Assembly: GCF_008107725.1 (NCBI RefSeq)
Contig: NZ_VIRN01000068.1
Coordinates: 62,001 to 126,000 of the forward strand
DNA length: 64,000 bases
Source: Marinobacter sp. BW6
Lineage (GTDB): Bacteria; Pseudomonadota; Gammaproteobacteria; Pseudomonadales; Oleiphilaceae
Direction: 5' to 3'
The position numbers were made by a program, and so were the translations under genes. Shown here in pieces: positions 7,514 through 16,147 of the stretch (position 1 is its first letter; every line of letters starts with the position of its first letter). The notes under the pieces are model-generated. The model made no database searches and was not told the origin of the DNA. It was given only the letters and a program-made list of their open reading frames with translations.

Positions 7514-8928
7514 GACTGTGGCCACGGCGCGCCGGTGGGCAGCTGGCGCTGTTGCTGATTCTGGTGCTGCTGGTGGCCCAGATTATCACCATCGTTATTC
7601 TGGCTGGCGAGCGTCAGGGTGCGTTGCGCAGTGCCAGTCTGGAACACGTTCTCCAGCGGGTGGCTGATGGCTACACCCTGGCCGATACCACGGACCCGGA
7701 ACTGCAGGAGCGTATCCTGCGGGCACTTTCCAGCCCGACCCTGCGGCTTTCCATCGATTCTGCGCCCTATCTGACCGAAGATCGGGCCTCCGGCATGACG
7801 CGCCGGCTGGCCGAGGAACTGGGTCTGTCCGTAGAGCAGGTTCGAACGGCCATGGAGGCTGACGAAGACGACTGCCTGCCAGATAGCGATGATCATCGGG
7901 ACCGTGAGCGACACGACGATGAGGATGATGAGCATCACGAGGATGAAGAGCACCGTGACGATGATGACCATCACGATGACCGGCACGAATGCCCTCCGGT
8001 TCTGGGTGTCTCCCTGGCTTTGTCTTCCGGTCAATGGTTCAACGCCCGGGCCCGGCCACCAGCGCCATCCTGGCTGTGGTTGAAGGCGACGCTCACCAGC
8101 GTTGGGATTACCGCTGTGCTGCTCACACTGACCTTGTTGCTGGCGGTCCGTCGAATCCTGCAGCCAATGAACGAGTTGAGTCTGGCAGCTCATGCTTTCG
8201 GGCGGGGAGAGAAAGTCCGGGTTCCTGAAAAGGGGCCGGAGGATGTTCGTGAGGTTACCCGCGCCTTCAACCAGATGCAGGACCAGGTTGGTCGGGCACA
8301 GGAAGACCGGGCAAGGCTGCTGGCGGCCCTGGCTCATGACCTCAGGACACCCATCACCTCCATGCGGCTGCGGGTGGAAATGCTGCCGGAAGGCGAGGAC
8401 AGGGATCGTCTTCTCGATTCCCTCAGGGAGATGCAGCACCTGGCCGAAGCCACCCTCGATTTCATACGGGGCACCACCACCGAGCAGCACCGTCGTTATG
8501 ATCTGGCGACCCTGCTGGACAGCCTTTGTGGTGATCTCCAGGAAATGGGGCTGGCGGTACATTGTGATGACAGTCCGAGATGTGTGCTCCAGGGGCAGCC
8601 CGAAGCCGTCAAACGTGCCCTGCGTAATCTGATTGAGAACGCGGTTAATTATGGCGAGCAGGCGGAAGTAACACTGGCAACCACAGACACAGAAGCGGTT
8701 GTCACGATTGTTGACCAGGGTCCGGGTATTCCCGAGGCGGAACGCGAACGGGTTTTCGAGCCCTTCTACCGGCTCGAACAGTCCCGTAGTCGTGAAACGG
8801 GTGGCGCAGGCCTGGGCCTGGCTATCGCCCGCACGCTGATTCGGGGTATGGGTGGCGACGTCCGGCTGGGTGCAGGCCTGGGAGGTCAGGGCCTGCAGGT
8901 TTCGGTGACCCTGCCCAAAACCAGGTAG
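7510..8928 (+). CDS. Sensor histidine kinase with Asp/Glu/His-rich periplasmic loop
   Basis: The 472-residue inner-membrane kinase has TM1 (about 15-33), a periplasmic domain (34-195), TM2 (about 196-218), a HAMP domain, an H-box LAALAHDLRTPIT with His276, and an ATPase domain with N-box LIENAVNYG, G1 DQGPGIP and G2 GAGLGLAIA. Residues 118-161 are extraordinary: 26 acidic residues and 8 histidines among 44, bracketed by Cys122 and Cys161. Such a segment is expected to bind divalent metal or polycations. The cognate regulator lies upstream with a 4-base overlap. The ligand is inferred, not known. Confidence 0.9.
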   Translation: MRLWPRRAGGQLALLLILVLLVAQIITIVILAGERQGALRSASLEHVLQRVADGYTLADTTDPELQERILRALSSPTLRLSIDSAPYLTEDRASGMTRRLAEELGLSVEQVRTAMEADEDDCLPDSDDHRDRERHDDEDDEHHEDEEHRDDDDHHDDRHECPPVLGVSLALSSGQWFNARARPPAPSWLWLKATLTSVGITAVLLTLTLLLAVRRILQPMNELSLAAHAFGRGEKVRVPEKGPEDVREVTRAFNQMQDQVGRAQEDRARLLAALAHDLRTPITSMRLRVEMLPEGEDRDRLLDSLREMQHLAEATLDFIRGTTTEQHRRYDLATLLDSLCGDLQEMGLAVHCDDSPRCVLQGQPEAVKRALRNLIENAVNYGEQAEVTLATTDTEAVVTIVDQGPGIPEAERERVFEPFYRLEQSRSRETGGAGLGLAIARTLIRGMGGDVRLGAGLGGQGLQVSVTLPKTR

Positions 8929-8934
8929 GGCCTG

Positions 8935-9165
8935 TCAGAACAGCACTTCGGCACGGGCAAATCCCAGGGCGTCGAGTGCCTCGACGGTCGCATCCAGGTT
9001 TGCGTAGCTGCAGACATGATCGTCGTCGGAAATCAGGAAAAAGGTTTTTCCTTCAATATCTTTAAAAAGTATGACCCATTCGTGCGCATTAGAGGGGGAT
9101 CGTACGATTTTCACGGAATCAACGCGGTTTTCTTCCCGACGGGCTCTAATTTCACGCTCTTTCAT
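8935..9165 (-). CDS. Small conserved-looking hypothetical protein
   Basis: This 76-residue frame has good coding character: a charged N-terminal helix (MKEREIRARREENR), a beta-rich core (VKIVRSPSNAHEWVILF, then KTFFLISDDDHV) and a C-terminal helix (ANLDATVEALDALGF). I recognise no family. It has no signal peptide or membrane segment. It lies 30 bases downstream of the GT39 gene on the same strand and may be the last gene of the GT2-VTT-GT39 operon. It converges with the histidine kinase gene, with six bases between stops. Confidence 0.6.
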   Translation of the reverse strand: MKEREIRARREENRVDSVKIVRSPSNAHEWVILFKDIEGKTFFLISDDDHVCSYANLDATVEALDALGFARAEVLF

Positions 9166-9195
9166 CGTTTATTCTTCTCTTAATGCCTTGCCAGC

Positions 9196-10944
9196 TTAAT
9201 CTTGCCAACTGCCGGGCTCAGGCGTGGTAAACCACCTGCCCTTGTCTGGTGGTGTGCAGCTGGGGTTCATTTGTTCATCAGTCAACAAAAGGTAGTTGTC
9301 CCGGTGGGCTGTACCCAAGTGAACAGCACCTTCTTGGGTGAAACAGGATAACTCAATCTGATCGGCGACGAGGAGATAGCTGTTGGCGGTTTCGTTCATC
9401 CACAGCCAGGCATTCCGGTTTTCCTGTTCCCGACCCGTGAAGAAGCTGAAATGGGTAAAATCGCGCTTTGAAAACAGCAGGAACTGTTCCCGGAAATCAA
9501 TCATGCCAAGCTGACCCCCGGGCGGAATATGCTGCTCTGCGGCGGACAGAACGTTGCGAGGGGTTCGAAGCGGCTCAAGAATTCGATAGCCCCAGGTGCC
9601 CAGCAGCAGCCAGGTGATCATCATGGCCAGGAACAGACGCCCCAGCGCACGGGAGCGCCAGAACCCGAACAGACTGATCAGCCAGGCCAGCCCTATGACG
9701 AAGACAAATGTCCCCGCCTCATGCAGTTTGGCCGGATCGGTGCTGTAGTCGGCCACTTTTTCAACCAGCCTGGGGTGGTCGTTCCAGGCCAGGATGCCAA
9801 CCACCATCAACGCGATACCGAGCAGGAACTGCAAACCTGTCAGGAGCGGCGGAAACCAGCCGGCCGGCTTCTGGCTGCTGAGCAGCGGGGCGAGAATCAG
9901 GGCCAGCATGGGCAATGCTGGCAAAAGGTAAACACCGCGCTTGCCGGGGCTGAGGCTGAAAAACACGATGACCAGGGCAATCCAGCCCAGAAGCACCGGA
10001 ATAATCGGGCGGTACCGGGCGGTTTCAGACAGGGGCCGGATCAAGGCCAGCAGCAATAGTGGAAGAGGAAACCAGAGCGAGGGGATTACGCTGGTGAGGT
10101 AATAGTACCAGGGCTGGATATGGCCCCATGAGTCGGCATAGCGCTCGCCGGTCTGCTTGAACAGGATATTGTTCCGGTAGGCCAGGGCTTCTTCGGTGCC
10201 GAGATTGTTCACGTATAGCACCATGGGAATCAGCCAGGCGGCAACCACTGCCAGCATGGCCAGCGGGCCTAGTGCGCAGCGCCATGTGAGCGCGCCACGG
10301 AACAGTGCGCGATCGCGAAGCTTCATGAGCACAATCGGAATGAGCATCAGCGCCGGGAGGAAGCCGACCCCTTTGGTGATGATTCCGAGCCCCATAAACG
10401 CCCAGCCGACAAAGTACCAGCCCCAGGCGGGCCCGGTGAAAAAGTGCCGGATCAGGCCGTAGCAGGCAACCGCAATCCAGCAGGCGACCATGGCATCGAT
10501 CTGGGCTTTCTGGGCCTGGATCACGAACTGTGGTGCAAGCAGCAGCAACATGACCGCAATGGCACCGGTACGCTGATTCCACAGTCGGGTGCCCAGATCA
10601 AAGACGAGTCCCAGTGTCAGCAAACTGCAAAGCGCATTGGGCAGCAGGAATGCAATCTTCAGGTTGCCAGTCAGCCAGTAGAAGAAGGCAATACTCCACA
10701 TAAACACCGGTGGCTTGTCCGGGTAGAACTCGCCACCCCGCATAGGGATCAACCACTGACCGGAGGCGACCATTTCGCGGGCCACTTCCGCGAACCGCGG
10801 TTCGTCGGCAGGCCAGGGGGAACGCAATCCGATCCCGGTAAAAATCACGACCGCGGCAAAGGTCAGCAGTAACAGCAGGAGTTGATTGCGGGACAGGTTG
10901 AACACGGTGTCCGGCAGGTGGTGAACGAAGGGTGATGCAGGCAT
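9196..10944 (-). CDS. GT39-family (ArnT-like) lipid-linked glycosyltransferase
   Basis: The 582-residue polytopic inner-membrane protein has about 11-12 hydrophobic segments and a C-terminal periplasmic region. The first periplasmic loop carries the GT39/ArnT catalytic acid in PWPADEPRFAEVAREM (Asp47-Glu48), followed by a YPDKPPVFMW segment typical of PMT/ArnT enzymes. Family members transfer a sugar from a polyprenyl-phosphate donor, often to lipid A or to protein. A GT2 (DPM1-like) enzyme at the head of the same operon could make the donor. A PmrA-type operator upstream of the operon supports a lipid A modification role. The true sugar is unknown; no complete arn pathway lies in the window. 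Confidence 0.85.
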   Translation of the reverse strand: MPASPFVHHLPDTVFNLSRNQLLLLLLTFAAVVIFTGIGLRSPWPADEPRFAEVAREMVASGQWLIPMRGGEFYPDKPPVFMWSIAFFYWLTGNLKIAFLLPNALCSLLTLGLVFDLGTRLWNQRTGAIAVMLLLLAPQFVIQAQKAQIDAMVACWIAVACYGLIRHFFTGPAWGWYFVGWAFMGLGIITKGVGFLPALMLIPIVLMKLRDRALFRGALTWRCALGPLAMLAVVAAWLIPMVLYVNNLGTEEALAYRNNILFKQTGERYADSWGHIQPWYYYLTSVIPSLWFPLPLLLLALIRPLSETARYRPIIPVLLGWIALVIVFFSLSPGKRGVYLLPALPMLALILAPLLSSQKPAGWFPPLLTGLQFLLGIALMVVGILAWNDHPRLVEKVADYSTDPAKLHEAGTFVFVIGLAWLISLFGFWRSRALGRLFLAMMITWLLLGTWGYRILEPLRTPRNVLSAAEQHIPPGGQLGMIDFREQFLLFSKRDFTHFSFFTGREQENRNAWLWMNETANSYLLVADQIELSCFTQEGAVHLGTAHRDNYLLLTDEQMNPSCTPPDKGRWFTTPEPGSWQD

Positions 10945-10953
10945 GGTTCGGTC

Positions 10954-11622
10954 TCAGAGAGAGTCGGAAACGGAATCGGCCAGCGTCCTGGCCCTCTGGT
11001 TGTGATAGAGAAAGGCACCAATCAGCGAGGCGAGAATGAAAAAGCCGATGCTTACGGCAAGCTGATAGGCGTTGGCATTGCCGATACCGGCACCGGCCAG
11101 GGCAAACACCAGCATCTGGGGCAGGTAGCCCAGGGTGCTGCCGAACAGGAATGGAGAGAAGCGGATCCCGGAGCAGCCTGCGACAAGGTTGGTCACCAGG
11201 TTACTGCCCACTGGCAGCAAGCGGACCATGAGGACTTTCAACAGCGTCTGCTCCCGGAACAGGCGATCAAACTGCTGCATCCGGCGGCTGAACCGCCGGC
11301 TCAACGGGGTACGCAGCAGCCAGCGGGCGGTCAGGAAGCAGCCGGTGGCGCCAATGGCGGCCGCCAGGGTCGACAGCAGCGTTCCGTTGAGCCCACCAAG
11401 GGCAAAGCCCAGCACGAAGGCGAGCAACTGGCGTGGAGCACCAAGGCCGGTAAACAATGCACCGGCGAGGGTAATCACCACCAATCCGCCGAAACCATGG
11501 CTGTGAAGGTAGTTTGCCACCTCGGTCTGGTTGGCAATGAAGTCGAGCCAGCCATTATGGATGGTCAGATAGCCAACCAGAACCAGCGCGGCGAAGGCCA
11601 GCCAGCGGGAACCGTTGATCAT
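10954..11622 (-). CDS. VTT-domain (TVP38/TMEM64, DedA-like) membrane protein
   Basis: From ATG 11622 the protein is 222 residues. That start follows the GT2 stop by one base and has GGCGGAG upstream; the longer frame to 11670 would overlap GT2. Five to six hydrophobic segments surround the VTT core GALFTGLGAPRQLLAFVLGFALG and a later LLPVGSNLVTNLVAG re-entrant motif. Relatives of this superfamily, including DedA and PopT/UptA proteins, have been linked to lipid scrambling and undecaprenyl-phosphate recycling. Here it sits between a polyprenyl-phosphate GT2 and a GT39 enzyme that would release polyprenyl-phosphate in the periplasm, which makes carrier recycling an attractive inference. Confidence 0.8.
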   Translation of the reverse strand: MINGSRWLAFAALVLVGYLTIHNGWLDFIANQTEVANYLHSHGFGGLVVITLAGALFTGLGAPRQLLAFVLGFALGGLNGTLLSTLAAAIGATGCFLTARWLLRTPLSRRFSRRMQQFDRLFREQTLLKVLMVRLLPVGSNLVTNLVAGCSGIRFSPFLFGSTLGYLPQMLVFALAGAGIGNANAYQLAVSIGFFILASLIGAFLYHNQRARTLADSVSDSL

Positions 11623-11623
11623 C

Positions 11624-12391
11624 TCAGTAGCGCTCCGCCACTGACGCCTTTGGATCGGCCTGACCAGCACTGCTGATAACAGGAACCCGGGTGCGGTGCA
11701 GCAACCAGAGCACGCCGAGCAGGTCCAGGATGCCGGCCCAGGTCCGGTTCCAGGCGTTGTATTTGGAAATGCCGGCGATGCGTGGGCGGTGGTTTACCTC
11801 CACAATCGCGATGTCACCGCCGATTCCTCGTACCAGCGCCGGGATGAAACGGTGTCCGTGGTCGAACCAGGGCAGTTTGAGAAAGGTTTCCCGGGGAAAC
11901 AGCTTCAGGCCGCAGCCGGTATCGGGCACGCCATCATGCAGCAGCGCATCCCGCACGCGATTGGCCAGACGTGACTGGAAGCGTTTCCAGGTGGTGTCCT
12001 TGCGATTCTTGCGATAGCCGGCAATACAGAAATCCGGGTTCCGCATGGTATTGGTTTTCTGCAGCATGGCGGGAATGTCGGCCGGGTCGTTCTGACCATC
12101 GCCATCCATGGTAACGATCAGCCTGCTCCGGGCCTGGCGGATACCCGATGCAAGGGCACCGCTCTGGCCGATGCTGCGTTCGTGGCGAATGGTCAACAAC
12201 CGGCCGCCGAGGGCCCGTGCTGTACGCACCGCGGTATCCAGCGTCTTGTCGGTGCTGCCATCATCCACCAGCACCACCTCAAAACCGTGGTAGTCCCGCA
12301 TTACCCCGTAAGCCTCGGTCAGCAGGGTGGCGATGTTGGCTTCTTCATCCTTGGCCGGGATAACCAGCGACAGCGTTCTTTCCTGACCCAT
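11624..12391 (-). CDS. GT2-family polyprenyl-phosphate glycosyltransferase (DPM1-like)
   Basis: The 255-residue GT-A fold enzyme has SLVIPAKDEEANI at the N-terminus, the nucleotide-binding LVDDGSTDKT (about 41-50), a DxD-type MDGDGQNDP motif near residue 95-103, and a GCGLKLFPRE segment. It lacks the C-terminal membrane helices of GtrB-type enzymes, so it is closer to soluble DPM1 or ArnC-core proteins. It would load a sugar on undecaprenyl phosphate for the downstream GT39. It is the first gene of a minus-strand operon preceded by a PmrA-type box about 85-97 bases upstream. Confidence 0.85.
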   Translation of the reverse strand: MGQERTLSLVIPAKDEEANIATLLTEAYGVMRDYHGFEVVLVDDGSTDKTLDTAVRTARALGGRLLTIRHERSIGQSGALASGIRQARSRLIVTMDGDGQNDPADIPAMLQKTNTMRNPDFCIAGYRKNRKDTTWKRFQSRLANRVRDALLHDGVPDTGCGLKLFPRETFLKLPWFDHGHRFIPALVRGIGGDIAIVEVNHRPRIAGISKYNAWNRTWAGILDLLGVLWLLHRTRVPVISSAGQADPKASVAERY

Positions 12392-12420
12392 GTAACGACA
12401 TCCTCGAAAACGGAATATCC

Positions 12421-12443
12421 ACAGGGCCGTCTGACGGCCCTGT
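12421..12443. other. Perfect hairpin in the leader of the GT2-VTT-GT39 operon
   Basis: ACAGGGCCGT-CTG-ACGGCCCTGT is a perfect 10-bp stem with a 3-base loop, 30 bases upstream of the GT2 start. Neither strand follows it with a T-run, so a simple terminator is unlikely. It may protect the end of the kinase mRNA or act in the 5' leader of the GT2 mRNA. Confidence 0.4.
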
Positions 12444-12472
12444 TCAATTGGGTCGGAGTATCCTCCCGAAAC

Positions 12473-12489
12473 CTTAAAACAACCTTAAA
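12473..12489 (-). promoter_or_regulatory. PmrA/QseB-type operator (TTAA-N7-TTAA)
   Basis: CTTAAAACAACCTTAAA holds two TTAA half sites exactly 11 bases apart, the spacing of PmrA (BasR) boxes. It overlaps the stop codon of the pmrB-like kinase and lies upstream of the GT2-VTT-GT39 operon. A GATACT -10-like hexamer sits 11 bases further toward GT2, at 12457-12462 on the minus strand. Confidence 0.65.
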
Positions 12490-13897
12490 CCTGCCTGCGT
12501 CCGGAAGTCGCACGGGCCGGCAGCCAGATACTGACGCACAGGCCCGAGTTACCATCCGATCGGTCCCCAAGGGTAAGCTGCCCACCATGGAGTTCCGCGA
12601 TGCGCCGGGCGATCGCAAGTCCGAGACCGGCGCCGCCGCCGAGGCGCTGATCCAGGCGGACAAAACGGCTCAAAGCCCGCTCGCGCGCCTCGGCGGGTAT
12701 GCCCGGGCCCTGGTCGCACACGGTGATGAGGTATCCCTCGCCGGAAGGCGTCAGATGCGTCTCGATGATTGTGTGCTCGGGGCTGTACTGGATGGCGTTC
12801 GCCAGCAGGGAGCGCATGAGGGTGTTGATCAGGGCGCTGTGGCAGGAGACCAGGGCCTGACCGGCATCGTCCTGCAGCACGGGGTCGATGTCCTTTTTCA
12901 GGGCCAGCGGTGCCACATCGGCAATGCTCTGCTCCACGATGGCAGACAGGTTGTGGTATTCCGGGGTGAAATCGGCACCGGAGTCGACGCGGTTGAGCAG
13001 CAGCATCTGCTCAACCAGGTGCACCATGCGGTCCACGGACTGGATCAGGTCGCCGTACTGCTCCGGGTCGTTCTCGTAGACTTTTTCCAGGTTCAGCCGC
13101 AGGGCCGTCAACGGTGTCCGTAGCTCATGGGCGGCATCGGCAGAGAAACGGCGTTCCCGTTCCAGAGCCTGGTTAAGACGCCTGAGCAGGCCATTCACCG
13201 CCTGCACCAGACCGGCGACTTCCTTGGGCGCTTGCCGGTCATCCAGAGGGTGAATGTTTTCCGGGGCCATGTTACGGATTGGGCGCTCCAGCTTCCTCAG
13301 TGGCTGGAAGCCCACCTGAATGGACACGAGCACCGCCAGAGCGAGCACGGGAAGAACGAGCAGGAAAGGCAGTACGTTGCCGAGAGCGATTTCCTGGCTG
13401 AGTTCGTCCCTGACATCCTCACGCTGGGCTGTGCGGATCCAGAAGCCGGTTGCCGGATCTTCAAGGGTAAAGGTTCGCCATTGATATCCGGCCACTTCCT
13501 GCCAGCCGAAGCCACGCTCCAGGCCCTGCGAATCGTTGGCACGCAGGGTATCCAGAATCGGCTCCCGGTTTGGCGACCAGACCTCAAAGGCAAGCTTCCG
13601 TTCGTATTTGTGGCCCGCGCCATCGGGCAGGATTTCATTTTCCTCCTCGTCTCCCTGGTAGACGCTGTCTGGCAGTTGGAGGGTCTTTTCCAGGGTGTGG
13701 GTGATCTGTTCCATCGATTGTGTGGAAGAGAGATGCTCCACCAGGCCCTGGACGATGCGGGTGCTCTGGGCCAGCTCTGCATCGAAAAGCTCCTCCAGTT
13801 GATGGTCGCTGACGTAGAATCCCCACCCGGCGGCAATCAGGGTGATGAAGAACACCGTGCTGGTGATCAGAAGTATCAGTTTCCGGGTCAGGCTCAT
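12485..13897 (-). CDS. PmrB/QseC-like sensor histidine kinase
   Basis: The 470-residue kinase has TM1 (about 8-29), a periplasmic 2CSK_N-like domain (30-172), TM2 (about 175-195), an H-box DAAHELRTPLTAL with His256, and an ATPase domain with DQGPGIP and GGGAGLGLAIA. The periplasmic part has an acidic cluster DEEENE at 83-88 that includes an ExxE pattern, the form used by Salmonella PmrB for ferric iron, though equivalence is unproven. The start overlaps the regulator stop by 4 bases. The last codon overlaps a PmrA-type box for the next operon. TTAA operators around this locus identify the probable regulon. Confidence 0.88.
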   Translation of the reverse strand: MSLTRKLILLITSTVFFITLIAAGWGFYVSDHQLEELFDAELAQSTRIVQGLVEHLSSTQSMEQITHTLEKTLQLPDSVYQGDEEENEILPDGAGHKYERKLAFEVWSPNREPILDTLRANDSQGLERGFGWQEVAGYQWRTFTLEDPATGFWIRTAQREDVRDELSQEIALGNVLPFLLVLPVLALAVLVSIQVGFQPLRKLERPIRNMAPENIHPLDDRQAPKEVAGLVQAVNGLLRRLNQALERERRFSADAAHELRTPLTALRLNLEKVYENDPEQYGDLIQSVDRMVHLVEQMLLLNRVDSGADFTPEYHNLSAIVEQSIADVAPLALKKDIDPVLQDDAGQALVSCHSALINTLMRSLLANAIQYSPEHTIIETHLTPSGEGYLITVCDQGPGIPAEARERALSRFVRLDQRLGGGAGLGLAIARRIAELHGGQLTLGDRSDGNSGLCVSIWLPARATSGRRQV

Positions 13898-14577
13898 TCC
13901 GGCGAAACCTCCGCAGCGGCCTTGCTGTCCAGCATGTAGCCAACGCCACGGACGGTGCGGATGGTCTGTTTGCCAACGCGCCGGCGCAGATGATGGACAT
14001 GTACCTCAAGGGCATTGCTTTCTGCGCCCTGCTCCCAGCCATACAGCTGTTCTTCCAGCCGACGGCGTGTCGCAACCTGGTCCGGGTGGCGCATCAGGTA
14101 GTGCAGAATCTGGAATTCGCTGCGTGGCAGGGTTGCGGTTTCATTGCTGACCTGAAGCTGACCCGAGTCAGGGTCCAGGGTCAGCTTGCCCACTTGCAGG
14201 CCGCCGGTTCGGACACCGGCGCCGCGGCGGGTGACGGCACGTATCCGGGCTTTCAGTTCTGCCATTGCAAACGGTTTGGTGAGATAGTCGTCTGCTCCTG
14301 CATTCAGTCCCTGAAGCTTCTCATTCAGATCATCGCGGGCGGTGAGAATGATGACCGGCGTGTCGATACCTTCATTACGGACTTTCTTGACGATATCGAG
14401 ACCGTCCACCCGCGGCAGGGTCAGGTCCAGAATTGCCAGATCGAAACTGTTATTGAGGAGCGCGTTGAGGGCCTGTTGGCCGTCATCCAGCCAGTCAACG
14501 GTATTCTGCTCGTCGCGCAGCATGCCGAGCATGGTGTTGGCCAATAGATGATCGTCTTCAATCAGCAATATTCGCAT
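13894..14577 (-). CDS. PmrA/QseB-like OmpR-family response regulator
   Basis: The 227-residue protein has a receiver (1-115: IEDDH acid pair, phospho-acceptor Asp51 in LAILDLTLPRVDG, TKPF Lys near 101) and a winged-helix DNA-binding domain (about 125-218) with LEVHVHHLRRRVG and RTVRGVGYML. The ordering and sequence fit the QseB/PmrA group. It should bind the TTAA-N7-TTAA sites found at 12473 and at 17593-17676. It is co-directional with gtrA, GT2 and GT39 upstream (22 bases from the GT39 stop), so it is probably part of that operon and autoregulated. Confidence 0.9.
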   Translation of the reverse strand: MRILLIEDDHLLANTMLGMLRDEQNTVDWLDDGQQALNALLNNSFDLAILDLTLPRVDGLDIVKKVRNEGIDTPVIILTARDDLNEKLQGLNAGADDYLTKPFAMAELKARIRAVTRRGAGVRTGGLQVGKLTLDPDSGQLQVSNETATLPRSEFQILHYLMRHPDQVATRRRLEEQLYGWEQGAESNALEVHVHHLRRRVGKQTIRTVRGVGYMLDSKAAAEVSPE

Positions 14578-14599
14578 GTAGCAGGAATCCGGTTGGTTT

Positions 14600-16147
14600 T
14601 CAGCTTAGCGGGTGATCGTTGGATGCATTGTAATCGATACCGCTGGTTTTGCTTTGCCCATGAGAGCTGTTTGCCGTCTCTCCAGAGGAGGGTTCCAGCA
14701 GGAAGAGGCGAAAGCGTCGGTTCTCTTTGATAGGTCTGGTGACGCCCTCAAGGCGCTTAAGCATCGCTGCGTTGCCTTTCTCTACTGCCAGCGCCATGGG
14801 TTTCGGCAGGTTGCCCGATTCAAGCCGATCGATAACAACGTCCTGCTCAATGGCATGGGCCTCGCCACGACTGTAGAAGCGTGCCGAGAAGGGAGCCTTG
14901 CCCAGGTAAAACAGATTGTCTGCGCTCATGCCGGGGAGTTGATCGACTTTGGCCACCAGATTCCGCTCGGTTTTCAGATGCTCCGGATTCACGGTAAGCC
15001 AGCCTGCGGCGGCGATCCCCATCAACGGGATCGTCAGAACGGCAGCCAGGCTCGAGGCCGTCATTGGGCGGGTAAGTTCCTTCGGCCAGAGGCTCGAAAC
15101 CAGCACGGCAAGAAACGGCAAACCCGGAAGTACATAGGTCCAGAGAATGTTGCCGGACAGGGTGAAAAAGATGGCCGGGCTCAGTGCAGACGCCAGCACC
15201 AGCCCGCCCAAGCCTTTTTCAAGAGGCTGCCACTGATGTTGTGCCGGTTGGTGGCGCCAGCGGCTTACTCCAAAGACAACAATCGCGATCAGGCCCCAGG
15301 GGAAACTGGCGGCCACCAGGTACAGCCAGATGGTGCCCCGGGTAAACTCGTGTGCGTTGCCATACAGGTCACCCTGCCAGCTGCTGACCAGGAATCGTTT
15401 GATGTGCTCTCCCACGATGAAGTAATCGAGAAAACCGGGTGTCTTGAGCTCGGCGAGGACATACCAGGGGGCGGCAATTGCCATCATCAAAAGTGAACCG
15501 CGGAGCCAGGGCAGGCGCTGCCACAGGTCCTGCCAGCCTCGGGTAGTCGCAACCCAGAGAAAAACCGGCAGACCGGTGATCACCAGAATCAGCGGGCCCT
15601 TGGCGAGCAGGCCGGTGGCAAGCCCGATGAAGAACAGCCAGCCCCACACCATCGGGCCGCCCTGAAGACGAACCAAAAGACTGGTCAGCACCAGCGTTGA
15701 ACCAAGGGCAAGGAACGAATCGGTCATCACCGTGCCGGCCGTCAGAAAACCCAGGGCCGTTGTGGCGTAGATCAGGGCCGCCCAGAGACCGGCCAACGTC
15801 GCCGCTTCGCTGTTGCGTTCAGGGTGCAGGTAACGACGCAGGGTGAAGACAAGGTAGACGATAACGGCATTGGCCAGCCAGGAGGGCAGTCTGCCCGCGA
15901 ATTCAGACACCCCCAGTAATTTGAACGACAGTGCCTGCGCCCAGAAAGACAGTGGTGGCTTGCCCCAGAACGGTACTCCGTAGTCGAACCAGGGGGTTAT
16001 CCAGTCGCCGGTCTCCGCCATTATCCGGGCAATCTCTGCATAGCGTGGTTCCGTGGTGTCTGCCAGCGGCAGTATCGCCGCCAGTCCAAGCCGGGCGGCC
16101 AGCACGGCAAACAATAGCCACAGCAGGGTGTTAATGTTTCTGGTCAT
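14600..16147 (-). CDS. GT39-family (ArnT-like) glycosyltransferase
   Basis: The 515-residue membrane protein has about 11 hydrophobic segments. The first periplasmic loop carries the GT39 acidic motif LADTTEPRYAEIARIM (Glu33), then a PFWGKPPLSFWAQ segment typical of ArnT homologues. It would take a sugar from undecaprenyl phosphate in the periplasmic leaflet. The GT2 gene upstream overlaps its start by 17 bases, so donor synthesis and transfer are coupled. It is a second, distinct GT39 next to one at 9.2-10.9 kb; the two differ clearly in length and C-terminal domain. The acceptor (lipid A, O-antigen or another lipid) is not determined. Confidence 0.87.
   Translation of the reverse strand: MTRNINTLLWLLFAVLAARLGLAAILPLADTTEPRYAEIARIMAETGDWITPWFDYGVPFWGKPPLSFWAQALSFKLLGVSEFAGRLPSWLANAVIVYLVFTLRRYLHPERNSEAATLAGLWAALIYATTALGFLTAGTVMTDSFLALGSTLVLTSLLVRLQGGPMVWGWLFFIGLATGLLAKGPLILVITGLPVFLWVATTRGWQDLWQRLPWLRGSLLMMAIAAPWYVLAELKTPGFLDYFIVGEHIKRFLVSSWQGDLYGNAHEFTRGTIWLYLVAASFPWGLIAIVVFGVSRWRHQPAQHQWQPLEKGLGGLVLASALSPAIFFTLSGNILWTYVLPGLPFLAVLVSSLWPKELTRPMTASSLAAVLTIPLMGIAAAGWLTVNPEHLKTERNLVAKVDQLPGMSADNLFYLGKAPFSARFYSRGEAHAIEQDVVIDRLESGNLPKPMALAVEKGNAAMLKRLEGVTRPIKENRRFRLFLLEPSSGETANSSHGQSKTSGIDYNASNDHPLS

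Noticed and set aside
7861..7992. Acidic/His-rich loop as a repeat-expansion or sequencing artefact
   Set aside because: The frame stays open with normal kinase domains on both sides and the codons are varied, so it reads as a real protein segment.
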